Origin: Aulosira sp. FACHB-615
GTDB taxonomy: Bacteria > Cyanobacteriota > Cyanobacteriia > Cyanobacteriales > Nostocaceae
DNA length: 64,000 nt
Assembly (NCBI RefSeq): GCF_014698045.1
Contig: NZ_JACJSE010000026.1
Coordinates: 27,354-91,353, forward strand
Reading direction: 5' to 3'
A program made the position numbers and the translations under genes. The notes beneath the pieces were generated by a model. That model searched no databases, had not been told where the DNA came from, and saw only the letters and a list, made by a program, of their open reading frames with translations. Positions 27,772-37,296 of this stretch are shown in pieces (within the stretch, counting starts at the first letter, position 1; every line of letters begins with the position of its first letter).

Positions 27772-28646
27772 TTAAAAGAAAGAAAAAAGGAAGAACTGGA
27801 ATGACTGATGCAACAGAAGCAATCAACACCAATACTGAAAACACTCAAAATACTACTGAAACCTATTCTCGGAGACTAATTATCACAACTGGAGACAAAG
27901 GTGGAGTTGGCAAATCTACGTTCACGCGAGGTTTACTGCAAACCTATTTAGATGTAGGCAAATCTTTCGTGGGATTTGATGCAGATATTTCTAATTCGCA
28001 ACTGTCCAGATACTATGGAAAACATTGCACAATAGAAAAACTGGATATATTTAAAGAGGGGGGTATAGACGCTTTCTTTATTCAAATAAACAAAATGATT
28101 AATGAAAAAAAACCTGAAGATGGAACTAAGCAGGAAGAAGAATTGTTTCTATTGGAATTACCACCACAATCAGGAAAAATATTCCAGAATTTTGTTGAAG
28201 ATATGACTTTTTTGGAAACAGCCTTGTTGGATTATAAAATTCGTGTAACGATAGTGGTAGTACTATCTAGGATAATTGATTCCATTAATCAATTTGTACA
28301 TCTGCATAGTTTTTGTAGAGACATGGCGGATTATGTAATAGTAAAAAATTTATATTTTGGAGAAGAAAAGGAGTTCACTTTATACGATGGCTCCGAAAAA
28401 GTAAAAGCCATTAAACAAAGTATTTCTAACACTAAAACTCCGTTAATTGAAATTTGTATGCCTAAGTTAATAGCACATGCCTATGAATATTTAGATGCAA
28501 AAAACATGACTTTTAAGGCAGGAATGGAACAAATGGAAAATCCGGCTGTAAAAGGAAGAGTTAAGGGGTGGCTAAGAAACTTTAAACAAGAAATTGAACC
28601 AGCGAAAGGAATTTTGGGTTTGGATGGTTTGAAAATTGACTCCTAA
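27768..28646 (+). CDS. ParA/MinD-type P-loop ATPase
   Basis: 292 residues. After a charged, low-complexity N-terminus (~1-40) comes the deviant Walker A motif GDKGGVGKST (~48-57) and then VGFDADISNSQLSRYYG (A'/switch region). This is typical of ParA, StbB and TraL-like ATPases that position DNA or cargo. The gene overlaps its upstream neighbour by four bases and its downstream neighbour by eleven, so the cluster is translated as a unit. There is no ParB-like partner beside it, so a role in transfer or cargo positioning is as likely as plasmid partition. Confidence 0.8.
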   Translation: MIKRKKKGRTGMTDATEAINTNTENTQNTTETYSRRLIITTGDKGGVGKSTFTRGLLQTYLDVGKSFVGFDADISNSQLSRYYGKHCTIEKLDIFKEGGIDAFFIQINKMINEKKPEDGTKQEEELFLLELPPQSGKIFQNFVEDMTFLETALLDYKIRVTIVVVLSRIIDSINQFVHLHSFCRDMADYVIVKNLYFGEEKEFTLYDGSEKVKAIKQSISNTKTPLIEICMPKLIAHAYEYLDAKNMTFKAGMEQMENPAVKGRVKGWLRNFKQEIEPAKGILGLDGLKIDS

Positions 28647-29343
28647 TAAAAGAATAATTATGACTGTAGGCGATTCGCGTGTGGGAAAGTCTACAGTTTC
28701 TAAACTGCTAATCGACCTACTTCTTCAACAAGAAAAAAAGGTCAAAGTTTACGATCATGATAACCGTCAAAGATTGAAAGCTTATGAAGAGGTGGCAATA
28801 ATCGAAAAGCTTGATTTTTTTGAGGATGAAACAGACAAGTTTTTAATGACTTTAAACAAAAGAGAATTTGATGTCCTTTTAATTGATATGCCCGGACAGT
28901 ACATCAATAAAATCTGCCAGTACATCAATCAGGTGGAATTATTTAGTCTCTTGGCTGACTATAAGTGGAAATTGACCTTTCTCCAACCAATATCACATAG
29001 ATTGGACTGTCTTGATTATTTGAAAACTCTGCTGGAGCTTGCTGCCTTTAATGCTAATTATGTAGTAGTCAAGAATCAGCATTTTGGTACTCGTTTTACA
29101 GAGTATCAGTCAATCCAGCATAAATTAGCACTAGTCGGTGGTGTTGATGTTGAGCTAACTGGGTTGCATAGAGAAATGTATGAAGTCTTAGAAAGAAGGG
29201 GTAAACCTTATTCAATGGCCTCTAATGATATGTCTATTTATCTGATTTATCGGCAATATATTCACCAATGGATTAAAAAATTTTCCACCTCAATATTTAG
29301 CAAAAACATAGCGATTCAATATTTAGGCTTGGAGGCTAAATAA
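28636..29343 (+). CDS. Second ParA-like P-loop protein
   Basis: 235 residues. The TTG start at 28636 is preferred because ATG 28660 would remove the first beta strand before the P-loop (KRIIMTVGDSRVGKST). The Walker A lacks the doubled Gly of the upstream paralogue (GDSRVGKS versus GDKGGVGKS). VYDHDNRQRLKAYE and VLLIDMPGQY fill the A' and Walker B places. It is probably a diverged duplicate of the upstream gene, and the pair may work as a heterodimer (inference). It overlaps the upstream stop and abuts the next start. Confidence 0.75.
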   Translation: MTPNKRIIMTVGDSRVGKSTVSKLLIDLLLQQEKKVKVYDHDNRQRLKAYEEVAIIEKLDFFEDETDKFLMTLNKREFDVLLIDMPGQYINKICQYINQVELFSLLADYKWKLTFLQPISHRLDCLDYLKTLLELAAFNANYVVVKNQHFGTRFTEYQSIQHKLALVGGVDVELTGLHREMYEVLERRGKPYSMASNDMSIYLIYRQYIHQWIKKFSTSIFSKNIAIQYLGLEAK

Positions 29344-29940
29344 ATGCAAGTAGGCGAAATATTACAGGGATATTCAGAAGCCGAGCAAAAACGCATATCT
29401 CAGATGTGCCAAGAGATGGGCATTTCAAGGGATGACCCCATGTTTCAGCTAATGGCAACATTGGGAAGATATGAGGAGACAATCATTGACCACCAAGCCC
29501 GAACCGAGGCAATGGTCGAAGCTTGGGCAACTCTCATAGACTCTAAGTTAGAGGACACAAGTAAAGCAGCCCAGTCAATGCACTATACCGTTATCTCCAG
29601 TGCGGTGCGCGATGTATTGAAAAATATGCAAAATCCCCTATCTTTGCCAGAAAATAATGGAAAGATAGGGGTTTGGTTGTGGGCAGTAATTGGCGGTGTA
29701 TTGGCAGCCGGTGGCTTGCTTGGTTCTTTGACAACATGGAATGTTGTTTCAAACTTGAGTGGTAATCAAACAATAGTAGTATCTCAAAATGACTTAAAAG
29801 TATTGCAGTGGGCAAAAACGAAGGAGGGTCAACAGATGTATCAGACATTGTTGCAGAATCAAGCAGCGATCGCCGCCTGCCAACAACGAAAAGAATTGCA
29901 AGGTTATTGTCTGATTCGGGTTAGAAGTAATCAAAAATAA
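29344..29940 (+). CDS. Single-pass membrane protein of the P-loop operon (DUF6753-like)
   Basis: 198 residues, starting directly after the stop of the second P-loop gene. The helical N-terminus (ISRDDPMFQLMATLGRYEET) resembles a cyanobacterial plasmid family I recall as DUF6753. One membrane helix lies at ~110-130 (VWLWAVIGGVLAAGGLLGSL), followed by a periplasmic or cytoplasmic tail with two Cys (AACQQRKELQGYC). It could be the membrane anchor for the two P-loop ATPases. The family name is tentative. Confidence 0.65.
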   Translation: MQVGEILQGYSEAEQKRISQMCQEMGISRDDPMFQLMATLGRYEETIIDHQARTEAMVEAWATLIDSKLEDTSKAAQSMHYTVISSAVRDVLKNMQNPLSLPENNGKIGVWLWAVIGGVLAAGGLLGSLTTWNVVSNLSGNQTIVVSQNDLKVLQWAKTKEGQQMYQTLLQNQAAIAACQQRKELQGYCLIRVRSNQK

Positions 29941-29972
29941 AATCTTGGCTGTTTTAATTGCGAATTGTAGAA

Positions 29973-30635
29973 TCATCCAACCCTTAAATCTTCTGACTCT
30001 AAATAACCAAGTTCTTTACCTTTAATAATGGCTTGGGTTCGATCTCTTACGCCTAGCTTTGAAAATAAATTGCTGGCATGTGATTTTACCGTACTCACGG
30101 AGATATACAGTTTTTTTCCGATTTCATCATTAGAAAAGCCACGACCTATTAACTTGAGAATTTCTAGTTCTGTTTTGGTTGGAGTCTCGCGCCATTTTTT
30201 TCCTTTAATCCTGTTGTTATTGTTCTGCCAATTTACTAAGAATCGTCTAGCGATTTCTGGGTCGATAAAAGGATTACCGTTATATGTACAGGTGATGGCT
30301 TGCTTGATTAATCCTACGTCTGTCTTTTTTAAAATATATGAGTCCGCCCCATTTTGAAGGGCAGCGTTAATTACATCTTGCCCAGAATAGTAAGTCAAAG
30401 CAATTATTTTACTTTGACTTGTTTGTTTAAGACTGTAAATGACATCTAACCCAGACATGTCAGGCAAGCCGATATCAACTAGAACTATATCTGGATGCAG
30501 ATCGGCAACTACCTTTATCCCTTCATTTCCGTTAGAAGCTTCTCCGCAAATCTCTAGTCCTGGCTCCTGAGATAAAGCCGATTTGATTCCTAATCTAGTT
30601 AGGCTTTCGTCTTCAATAATTACTATTCTGATCAT
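29973..30635 (-). CDS. NarL/FixJ-type response regulator
   Basis: 220 residues. The receiver domain has an acidic pocket (IEDES), phospho-acceptor D54 (VLVDIGLPDMSG) and a Lys near 104 (YILKKTD). The C-terminal LuxR HTH is complete (TPTKTELEILKLIGRGFSND then STVKSHASNLFSKLGVRDR). It is divergent from the soluble histidine kinase gene across 170 bp, which is a natural two-component pairing. It may regulate the convergent P-loop operon, the conjugation block or both (inference). Confidence 0.92.
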   Translation of the reverse strand: MIRIVIIEDESLTRLGIKSALSQEPGLEICGEASNGNEGIKVVADLHPDIVLVDIGLPDMSGLDVIYSLKQTSQSKIIALTYYSGQDVINAALQNGADSYILKKTDVGLIKQAITCTYNGNPFIDPEIARRFLVNWQNNNNRIKGKKWRETPTKTELEILKLIGRGFSNDEIGKKLYISVSTVKSHASNLFSKLGVRDRTQAIIKGKELGYLESEDLRVG

Positions 30636-30805
30636 CTTAATGTCTTGATTAAAATCTTTCTAGTATTTATAACATAAAGTTTTTATTAATATATATTCTT
30701 TTCCTGGATTAAAACAATTAAATCTAATCAACAGCGTCAGTTTAAATAATTTGACTGGATTTGTTGTAAAATAATTTAAATATGTTTTGTCAAGGAGAAA
30801 ATTTA

Positions 30806-31528
30806 ATGTCTAGCTTGACTGACAATGTAAATTTATCTGCTTTCGTCCACGATGTTCTTAATGGACTAGGTAGCACATCTTTGATTTTGAATCAACTGAT
30901 CAATGGCGTACATGGGCTTTCTCAGGAAGAGGTAAAATCTTTGTTATCAGCTGTTTTACAAACAAACAATAGAATTGTTAATTTAGTTGAAGCGCAAAAA
31001 GTCAACCCAACAAACTTTGTGAGTCGGATTGATATGTTATTTTTTTTACAAAACTTATATTTAGAATTTTCTCCACTAGCCCAAGCACGATCTCTGGGAC
31101 TGCATTATGTAACCATGCAAAAATACAAACACGGAACAACAGTAGTAGGAGATACTACAGGCTTAGAAAGAATGCTTTCTAATCTTTTGCAGAATGCAAT
31201 TAATTATACTGAGTCTGGAGATATATTCTTGCGCCTTGCTAATCAAGATAATAATTTAGTGATCGAGATTGAGGATACTGGTATTGGGATTGCTCCAGAA
31301 AATCTAGAGAATATGTTTCGCCCTCTGTGGAGATCGCTTGATAGTCAAGGGTCAGGCTTGGGGTTGTATGTTGTCAAGTCTGTAGCGATCGCCCATGATC
31401 TGAAGCTCACTGTTAGCTCAAAACCAGGTAGAGGGACGAAGTTTACAGTAGTATTTCCCTATAAAAAAGAGAGCCACTACGGACTCTCTTGTAACAGTGG
31501 GGGTTGGGAGAATGCGATATCTGCTTGA
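30806..31528 (+). CDS. Soluble sensor histidine kinase
   Basis: 240 residues from ATG 30806, chosen because AAGGAG (30792-30797) sits at good distance; an in-frame ATG at 30782 lies upstream of it. There is no membrane segment and no sensor domain: the DHp begins at once (H15 in SAFVHDVLNGLGS), followed by HATPase motifs NLLQNAINYT, EDTGIGIAP and GSGLGLYVV. It resembles cytoplasmic kinases that sense through partners. It is divergent from the NarL-type regulator, its likely partner. The last ~20 codons overlap a leftward terminator hairpin. Confidence 0.88.
   Translation: MSSLTDNVNLSAFVHDVLNGLGSTSLILNQLINGVHGLSQEEVKSLLSAVLQTNNRIVNLVEAQKVNPTNFVSRIDMLFFLQNLYLEFSPLAQARSLGLHYVTMQKYKHGTTVVGDTTGLERMLSNLLQNAINYTESGDIFLRLANQDNNLVIEIEDTGIGIAPENLENMFRPLWRSLDSQGSGLGLYVVKSVAIAHDLKLTVSSKPGRGTKFTVVFPYKKESHYGLSCNSGGWENAISA
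31467..31490 (-). terminator. Rho-independent terminator for the leftward conjugation transcript
   Basis: AAGAGAG (31467-31473) pairs with CTCTCTT (31484-31490). Read on the minus strand, the stem is followed by a run of six U. It lies about 260 bp beyond the last minus-strand gene (lipoprotein, ending 31751) and inside the C-terminal codons of the plus-strand kinase. Confidence 0.65.
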
Positions 31529-31754
31529 GCCTAAGTTTCTGGATCGGATCGAAGCTGCAATTGAATTTTTGATCATGATCGCTCTAATCATCGCCGCCAT
31601 CATCAAATTTAATACAGACTTAGTGGAAGCTGCATTTTATGTGGCGATGGCAGCGATCATAGCTCCCTTCTCAGGAGTAAACAAGGCAATAAGACGGTAT
31701 TTAATGCTGGGGGGATTTTTTCTGGGATTATTCGCTGGTTATTTTAGTAGTTAG
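31512..31754 (+). CDS. Small two-helix membrane protein
   Basis: 80 residues from ATG 31512 (GTG 31497 would add five residues). Two or three hydrophobic segments are seen (FLIMIALIIAAIIKF, AAFYVAMAAIIAP, YLMLGGFFLGLFAGYF) with basic residues between them (NKAIRRY). No family is recognised. It follows the kinase gene on the same strand, overlaps its end in another frame, and its stop overlaps the lipoprotein stop by four bases. A kinase-associated membrane partner is possible but unproven. Confidence 0.55.
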   Translation: MRYLLEPKFLDRIEAAIEFLIMIALIIAAIIKFNTDLVEAAFYVAMAAIIAPFSGVNKAIRRYLMLGGFFLGLFAGYFSS

Positions 31755-32386
31755 CTAGGCTTTGTTTTCTTCCATTCGTCGTAAGAAGGACAGTCAATCC
31801 CAGGGAGCAATCCGTAGTCAGTGTAAGGTCTTAAAAGCGCAACATTGCCAGCTTGCTCTCGAATCTTGCTTTCCTTTTCTTCCTTGGAGAGTTTTTCGAC
31901 TCTGATGTTGCTGGAGGTAACGGGGTTGTTTGGTTTAACAGAAAATTCTCGAACTAGATACAATTGCTCGTTTTTGGGTGTCCCTGATGTTAGACATCCT
32001 CTTGATTTAATAAACACACTAAAATCAATCCAACTCCGACTGTGAAGTATTGGATTGGGGACTTCCTCTACACGAACATCTCCCACAGTCCCCCACATAT
32101 AAAGCGGCTCATTGTATCCTTCGAGGGTAGGATATCTCGCTTCATCGCATCCATTATTAATACTTCTTTTTAGATTAACCTTTCCATCCCCACAAACCTT
32201 CCAGAACACTCTGTATAAATCGGGAGTGCTATCGACAAGAGATTTGATCTGTTTTTCTTCTTCGGCTTTTGCCGCCTCAAGTTGTTTCTGTCGGGCGGCT
32301 GCTGCTTTTTCTTCTGGTGACTGACATGCAGACAAGAACATCGTGGAAAGCATAATAGTTGTCATCAACAAATATTTTGTTCTCAT
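31751..32386 (-). CDS. Lipoprotein at the end of the conjugation block
   Basis: 211 residues from ATG 32386, chosen because AAGAGG lies 5-12 bases upstream; the longer frame adds seven residues. The signal ends in a lipobox, MFLSAC (C21), followed by an Ala/Glu/Lys-rich coiled stretch (EEKAAAARQKQLEAAKAEEE) and a globular part with four Cys. It is probably anchored in the outer or inner membrane. Its position as the last gene of the transfer block suggests a VirB7-like or entry-exclusion role, but no family match is claimed. Confidence 0.75.
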   Translation of the reverse strand: MRTKYLLMTTIMLSTMFLSACQSPEEKAAAARQKQLEAAKAEEEKQIKSLVDSTPDLYRVFWKVCGDGKVNLKRSINNGCDEARYPTLEGYNEPLYMWGTVGDVRVEEVPNPILHSRSWIDFSVFIKSRGCLTSGTPKNEQLYLVREFSVKPNNPVTSSNIRVEKLSKEEKESKIREQAGNVALLRPYTDYGLLPGIDCPSYDEWKKTKPS

Positions 32387-32450
32387 AGGAAACCTCTTAG
32401 CAATCAATTGTTAATTAAACCTAAAATTTTCAGAGTAATTTATCATGTTT

Positions 32451-33224
32451 TTAACCATCAAGTTCAATGTCTTTGTTGTGATCCTTGGCTGGAGAATGAT
32501 TTCGTTGAACCTGCCGATCAAACGCAATGAGTCTATTTTTTTCTTCTAACGAAAGCTTATCTAGGGTAACGTTAAACTCATTGCCATCATCTTTGTGAGC
32601 AGAAAAGGCTAGTCCTTGTTTTCCTTGCTTCCTGATGATATTGATGCGCTGCATCCCTTCTTGAGCTAACAACTGTAGTCTGTATATGATCCCGTCATAC
32701 ACTCGTCCTTGTTCAGTGTCCTTACCTTTTGTAATGACGGTATTTATGGCAGCAGAAATCAGCGATGTTTTAACTGTTTCTGTTTCTGCTGTTTGTATTT
32801 TAGGAGGCTCTTGAGGCTGTTGTTTCACCGTTGATTTGTATTGTTTTCGTCCTGCATTCAGAAATCTTTGGACATAACTTTGCTTTCTAATCTCAATTAA
32901 TTTATCAACTCTGTTTGAGGTATTTGACTCTGCTACATTGGACTGTTGAGTTACACCAAACTTTTGAAGATAGTCTTGGTAATATTTGTTTTTAAGATTT
33001 TGTTTGTATGCTTCGGTCTGTTGGGATTTTTGAGTGAGAGTTGTCCTAAGTTCATCCTGTATTTGTAAGCGATCTCGCTGGTGTTGGGGTTCATTAACCA
33101 GTGATGGTGTTGGCGGATTACTTTCCATAATCAGCCCCAGTCTGTAAGCCATTATGTTATTAGAGAATCCACTGTCACGATTGACAGTACTGATGGTTTC
33201 AATAACTGTGGTTTTGTTTTCCAT
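32451..33224 (-). CDS. Hypothetical protein of the conjugation block
   Basis: 257 residues, Gln/Lys-rich and mostly helical with coiled-coil character (DELRTTLTQKSQQTEAYKQN). No membrane segment or known motif is seen. Its start lies two bases after the stop of the 1349-residue gene, so the two are probably translated together. Function unknown. Confidence 0.65.
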   Translation of the reverse strand: MENKTTVIETISTVNRDSGFSNNIMAYRLGLIMESNPPTPSLVNEPQHQRDRLQIQDELRTTLTQKSQQTEAYKQNLKNKYYQDYLQKFGVTQQSNVAESNTSNRVDKLIEIRKQSYVQRFLNAGRKQYKSTVKQQPQEPPKIQTAETETVKTSLISAAINTVITKGKDTEQGRVYDGIIYRLQLLAQEGMQRINIIRKQGKQGLAFSAHKDDGNEFNVTLDKLSLEEKNRLIAFDRQVQRNHSPAKDHNKDIELDG

Positions 33225-33226
33225 TG

Positions 33227-36200
33227 CTATAATTCAACTTCATTAAATTTAGTAGTATTCCTATGCTGTTGAGGCTTGATCACCTCAATTTTTGGACTAT
33301 AAGTATTATTAATAGCTTTTTCTCGCTCACACCTCAAATCATCTAAAATTTGACTGAATGGAGGGAGTGAGATATCAGATTTTTGATTACGATTAAGTTC
33401 AACTTCACGTTGAACCACAAGTTTTTGGTAGAGTTCTCGTTGCTCTCCAATAGTTAGTTTACCAGTTTCTTTTAGTTTTTGGCGCAACGGATAATTCCAT
33501 TGATCTGCTACACCAGTCCATTTTTTATTAACTTCTAAATCTTGCCAATGTTCAGCAAGTTCAGAATGAAGAGGTAATTGAGTATCACGAGTTTGGTCAT
33601 GATTAGTTTGATTATCAAGGGGAGATTGTTGTCTTAAATCTTTGACTATATAATTCAAAGGAGAAAGTACAATATTAGTTTTTTCTTGGGTGCGAATTTC
33701 AACTTGAGCTTGAGCTTGGATAACAAAATAAAGTTCACGTTGTTCACTAATAGTCAGTCCTTGATTAGTTTGAATTTTGTCCCGAAATTCATTACTTGCT
33801 TGTTGAGCGACAGGATTCCACCGCTTACTATCCTCTAGTTCTTGCCAAGCTCTTTGAAGTTCAGGATGAAGCGGAAGAATAGTACCATCAGATTTTATAG
33901 TTTGACTTTGGGGTTTAGGCGCAGTTTGTCGTTTTATGGGTCGTTCTATTGTTGTAGTAGATGTTTTTGAGCTTTGTGGTGTGTCTGCTGTAGTAGATGT
34001 TTTTGAATTAGCTGATCCCTCTGTAGTGTTAACTGTATTTTGGTTTTGTGGTTGTGCTGTTGCGGTTGCTGTATTTTTAGTAGGTTGTTGCGTCAAATCT
34101 TTGAGAATATCATCCCAAGGTGAAAGTGCGATATCAGTTTTTTTGTGGGTTAAAATTTCAGCTTGAGCTTGAGTATGAATAGCAAAATAAAGTTCGCGTT
34201 GTTCATTAATTGTCAGTCCTTGATTATTGTTAATATTGGCATGAGTTAGATTACCTGAATTTAAAAATGCAAAAGGAAGAATCGAGCGACCATTATAATC
34301 AACAGGGAGCCATCGGTCATTATGCTCTATCGCTTGCCAGATTTTTTTAAGCTCAGGATGAACAGGAAAAGTCTCACCGTTAGAGTTGTTAGCTTGAGGT
34401 GGTTGCTCAGTAGTTTCTAATCTATCAATATATTTAGCCAGTGTTGGGTGAACAGCCACCTCAGTATCACTCGTTACGTAAGGATTTACGGTAGTAGCTT
34501 TTTGGGGAATATCTAGTTTTTGTGCAAGTAACCTGAGCTTATTTAAATCGAGTTCATTTATAGCGAGAGTTTTTACTTGATAAGTCATCCCTGATGGGGT
34601 TTTGTTTATATCAAAACTAGCAGCAACCCTTGTAGTGCCATTGTTGTCAGTTTTCAACAATTGCAGACGTGATGAATTATCTTGCTGACTTTTCTGATAA
34701 AGTATGCGATAGTTCCCTAAAGTTAAATCATCACGCTCAAATTTAGAGAGCGTTTGTGCGAGAACCTCAAAAACTTCTTTCTGCTTGAAACTTTCTAAAA
34801 TTGCATGTGTACCTTTTGGTGAAAGAGAGCCAAGAGTGTTGGCAATTTTCCTGGGATCTTCATCAAGTGATGGAAAATTTTTACCAATACAATCAAATAC
34901 TAATAAAAACTCTTGCCGTTCAACGCTCAACATATCTTGAGGTTTTTGGGTGACTCGGAGGGTTGGTTTTGCCGATTGATCTGCTTCAAAGGTCATCAAT
35001 ACTTTCTTGTCACTACGGCGAAAAATAGTATAATTATCTCCATTACTCTTAATAGCAAAAGCATCGGCTTGATAAATAGATATTTCTTGATCACCATCTT
35101 TACTTTCTTGCCTAACACCATAATTTTTAACTAAATGGAAAGCAGCCAAAGCTATTTCTCCATTTTCTCGTTCTTCTAGTCTCTTCCTGGGTTGAGTTTG
35201 TAGGTATTGGGTTACTCTCTGTTGCCTAGCCCAGCTTTTAGTTTGCTGGTTTTGAGAAGGCGAGAGTTGGTTTGAAACTTCTGGCGTTGGAGCCTGTTGC
35301 TTCTGTTGATGGTAATCAGCAACTATCTGATCAAAATCAGTATTAAACTGGGGGGGCAAAAACGTTGGTAATCCAGGCATTACTGGCAGTGTAAAGTCTG
35401 GTTCTGACTCGGATTCTTGTGCAACTACTTTTTTTCGAGGAGTGTTATCAAAAATTTCTTCTACTACTTCTTCCCCCTGGGGAGTAACATTAACAGTCCC
35501 ATCGCCTTTTTGCTCATAAAGTCTGATTTCTTGGCCATTTTTCAAAAAAATAGTCAGGCGTAAATCTAGCTGTTGATTGTTTTTGTGCCAGTCCTCTAAG
35601 GGTTGAGCTTTTTGGGATAAATCTTCAAACGCTCTTGCTCCTTGTGCAACTATAAAATCATCAACACCTTTTTCTGTTCCTGGTAGTTGAATTACATTGA
35701 CGTTTGCTCCAGTTGACTCTAAAAGTTGACCTGTGCGGTAAGTGGCGATAGCAATATTGCGTTTGGTTTTGGATTTGGTTTCGTAATCAAAACAAATGTT
35801 GATGTGGCGCTCCTTAGTAGCAAAAACAGCTAATTCATCGTGTAACACAGGCTGAATTTGATTACCTAACTCATCCTTGCTACGATACCCCGCATATATT
35901 CCAGGTAGTCCAATTGCTGCATAACCCTGACTTAACAGACTGGCGGCTTTTTTGGCTCCCTCTGTGATTGTAATTGGAACATTATGTTTCCAGACACAGT
36001 ACCAAAATCCACTGACGCGATCTCTCTCAGATGGCTGTACTCCAACTTTGGAGTACACTTTGTTAGCAATATCATCTGGGACATCTAATAAGAAAATACT
36101 CAGTTCAGTTTTTGGGGGATGTTCATATTTAATAAATTTTCCTTCTACTATCTGTCCCGCCGCATCTTTTTTTGGTCTGGGTGTGTTTGGCTTAAAACAT

Positions 36201-37276
36201 CCCCACAATTTATTTTCGGGTAGTTCTCCAGGCTGTAAATTAGCAAAACTTCGAGGGTCAACACCAGCATTGCACCACCAACCACCCTTTTCAATATGCT
36301 GGTATCGCTCTAAATCTGCATCCCGTAGTCTTCCATCATTGCGTCGGGAAATTTTTTCACTATATATAAGATATTCCCAGGCTTGATGTTGCTGTTCTAC
36401 ACTATCAAAGTCTAAACTTTCAAAATTTAATTCGGCAATAAACGGAGATATGGCGCTTCCTTCTACAATTTCGCGCCAATGATTTGGCTCTAAACGGCTT
36501 ACAGAAGCATCAATGGTTTTTGAAGATTCTCTGTGTTCTACAACTGAAGATTTATTGACAAGAGTTTGTTCAATTACTGTTGTATTTTGAGACGCAGTAT
36601 TTTTTTCAATAATTTCATTGTTAGAAGTAGATTTGGTGGCAGTATTGTCGGTAGAGGGATAAGATTCCACGACCACTTCACTAGTTGTATTAGGTGTAGA
36701 TTCCGCATTAGTTTCAAAGTCAGAGCTTTTTACAGACTCGACAACTGCTTGATTATTTGTGTTAGGAGTTGATTCTGTTTCGGTTTCAGGCGTACTCTCT
36801 ATGGATTCAGTGACTTTTTCTTCAGTTGTATTAGTTTTAGACTCTGCTGTATCTGAAAATAATGTTTGATATATTGCTTTAATAATGCGTTTATCAAGTC
36901 CATCTAGTTTCCCCTTAAACTCATTTGTATCAGACTTAGGCTCTGGCGTATCTGAAGTAACTTGTTCTGCTAAAGTTTCAGATACTAATTCATTTAGTTC
37001 CTCCTCAACTTCCTTGGTGGTAGGAACAAACTTATTAGCTGATTCATCATACTTTTCCCACTTCCATCCCCCATCTTCATCAGGGGTCATGATATATGTT
37101 TCTTCTCCAACTTCTAATTTTAATTTGTTATCTAATTCCTCCTTAATTCTTTGAATAATTTTCTCACATAAAAAATTAACTAAAGGATAGATGGCTGTCC
37201 TGATAAAATACTCACTGTTCTTTGTATATACAGAAGATAGCTGAAGATGTCGTTCGTCAAACATAACTCGCTTCAC
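33227..37276 (-). CDS. DUF3854/Toprim-like plasmid protein with triplicated C-terminal module
   Basis: 1349 residues. A Ser/Thr/Glu-rich region (~150-260) is low complexity. DUF3854 lies at ~300-560: WWCNAGVDPRSF, then the Toprim-like VPITITEGAKKAASLLSQGY and NICFDYETK. A second domain follows (~680-960). The C-terminus holds three tandem ~85-95 residue modules, each with a LPxHPEL...W...GLTIxEQRELYF...QAQ.EI pattern. DUF3854 proteins act in cyanobacterial plasmid replication (CyRepA1 type), but those carry a helicase P-loop that I do not see here. A priming or relaxosome role is therefore possible. GTG start; ATG 37264 is the alternative. Confidence 0.75.
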   Translation of the reverse strand: MKRVMFDERHLQLSSVYTKNSEYFIRTAIYPLVNFLCEKIIQRIKEELDNKLKLEVGEETYIMTPDEDGGWKWEKYDESANKFVPTTKEVEEELNELVSETLAEQVTSDTPEPKSDTNEFKGKLDGLDKRIIKAIYQTLFSDTAESKTNTTEEKVTESIESTPETETESTPNTNNQAVVESVKSSDFETNAESTPNTTSEVVVESYPSTDNTATKSTSNNEIIEKNTASQNTTVIEQTLVNKSSVVEHRESSKTIDASVSRLEPNHWREIVEGSAISPFIAELNFESLDFDSVEQQHQAWEYLIYSEKISRRNDGRLRDADLERYQHIEKGGWWCNAGVDPRSFANLQPGELPENKLWGCFKPNTPRPKKDAAGQIVEGKFIKYEHPPKTELSIFLLDVPDDIANKVYSKVGVQPSERDRVSGFWYCVWKHNVPITITEGAKKAASLLSQGYAAIGLPGIYAGYRSKDELGNQIQPVLHDELAVFATKERHINICFDYETKSKTKRNIAIATYRTGQLLESTGANVNVIQLPGTEKGVDDFIVAQGARAFEDLSQKAQPLEDWHKNNQQLDLRLTIFLKNGQEIRLYEQKGDGTVNVTPQGEEVVEEIFDNTPRKKVVAQESESEPDFTLPVMPGLPTFLPPQFNTDFDQIVADYHQQKQQAPTPEVSNQLSPSQNQQTKSWARQQRVTQYLQTQPRKRLEERENGEIALAAFHLVKNYGVRQESKDGDQEISIYQADAFAIKSNGDNYTIFRRSDKKVLMTFEADQSAKPTLRVTQKPQDMLSVERQEFLLVFDCIGKNFPSLDEDPRKIANTLGSLSPKGTHAILESFKQKEVFEVLAQTLSKFERDDLTLGNYRILYQKSQQDNSSRLQLLKTDNNGTTRVAASFDINKTPSGMTYQVKTLAINELDLNKLRLLAQKLDIPQKATTVNPYVTSDTEVAVHPTLAKYIDRLETTEQPPQANNSNGETFPVHPELKKIWQAIEHNDRWLPVDYNGRSILPFAFLNSGNLTHANINNNQGLTINEQRELYFAIHTQAQAEILTHKKTDIALSPWDDILKDLTQQPTKNTATATAQPQNQNTVNTTEGSANSKTSTTADTPQSSKTSTTTIERPIKRQTAPKPQSQTIKSDGTILPLHPELQRAWQELEDSKRWNPVAQQASNEFRDKIQTNQGLTISEQRELYFVIQAQAQVEIRTQEKTNIVLSPLNYIVKDLRQQSPLDNQTNHDQTRDTQLPLHSELAEHWQDLEVNKKWTGVADQWNYPLRQKLKETGKLTIGEQRELYQKLVVQREVELNRNQKSDISLPPFSQILDDLRCEREKAINNTYSPKIEVIKPQQHRNTTKFNEVEL

Positions 37277-37296
37277 TCGAATTCAAAATTTACGCA

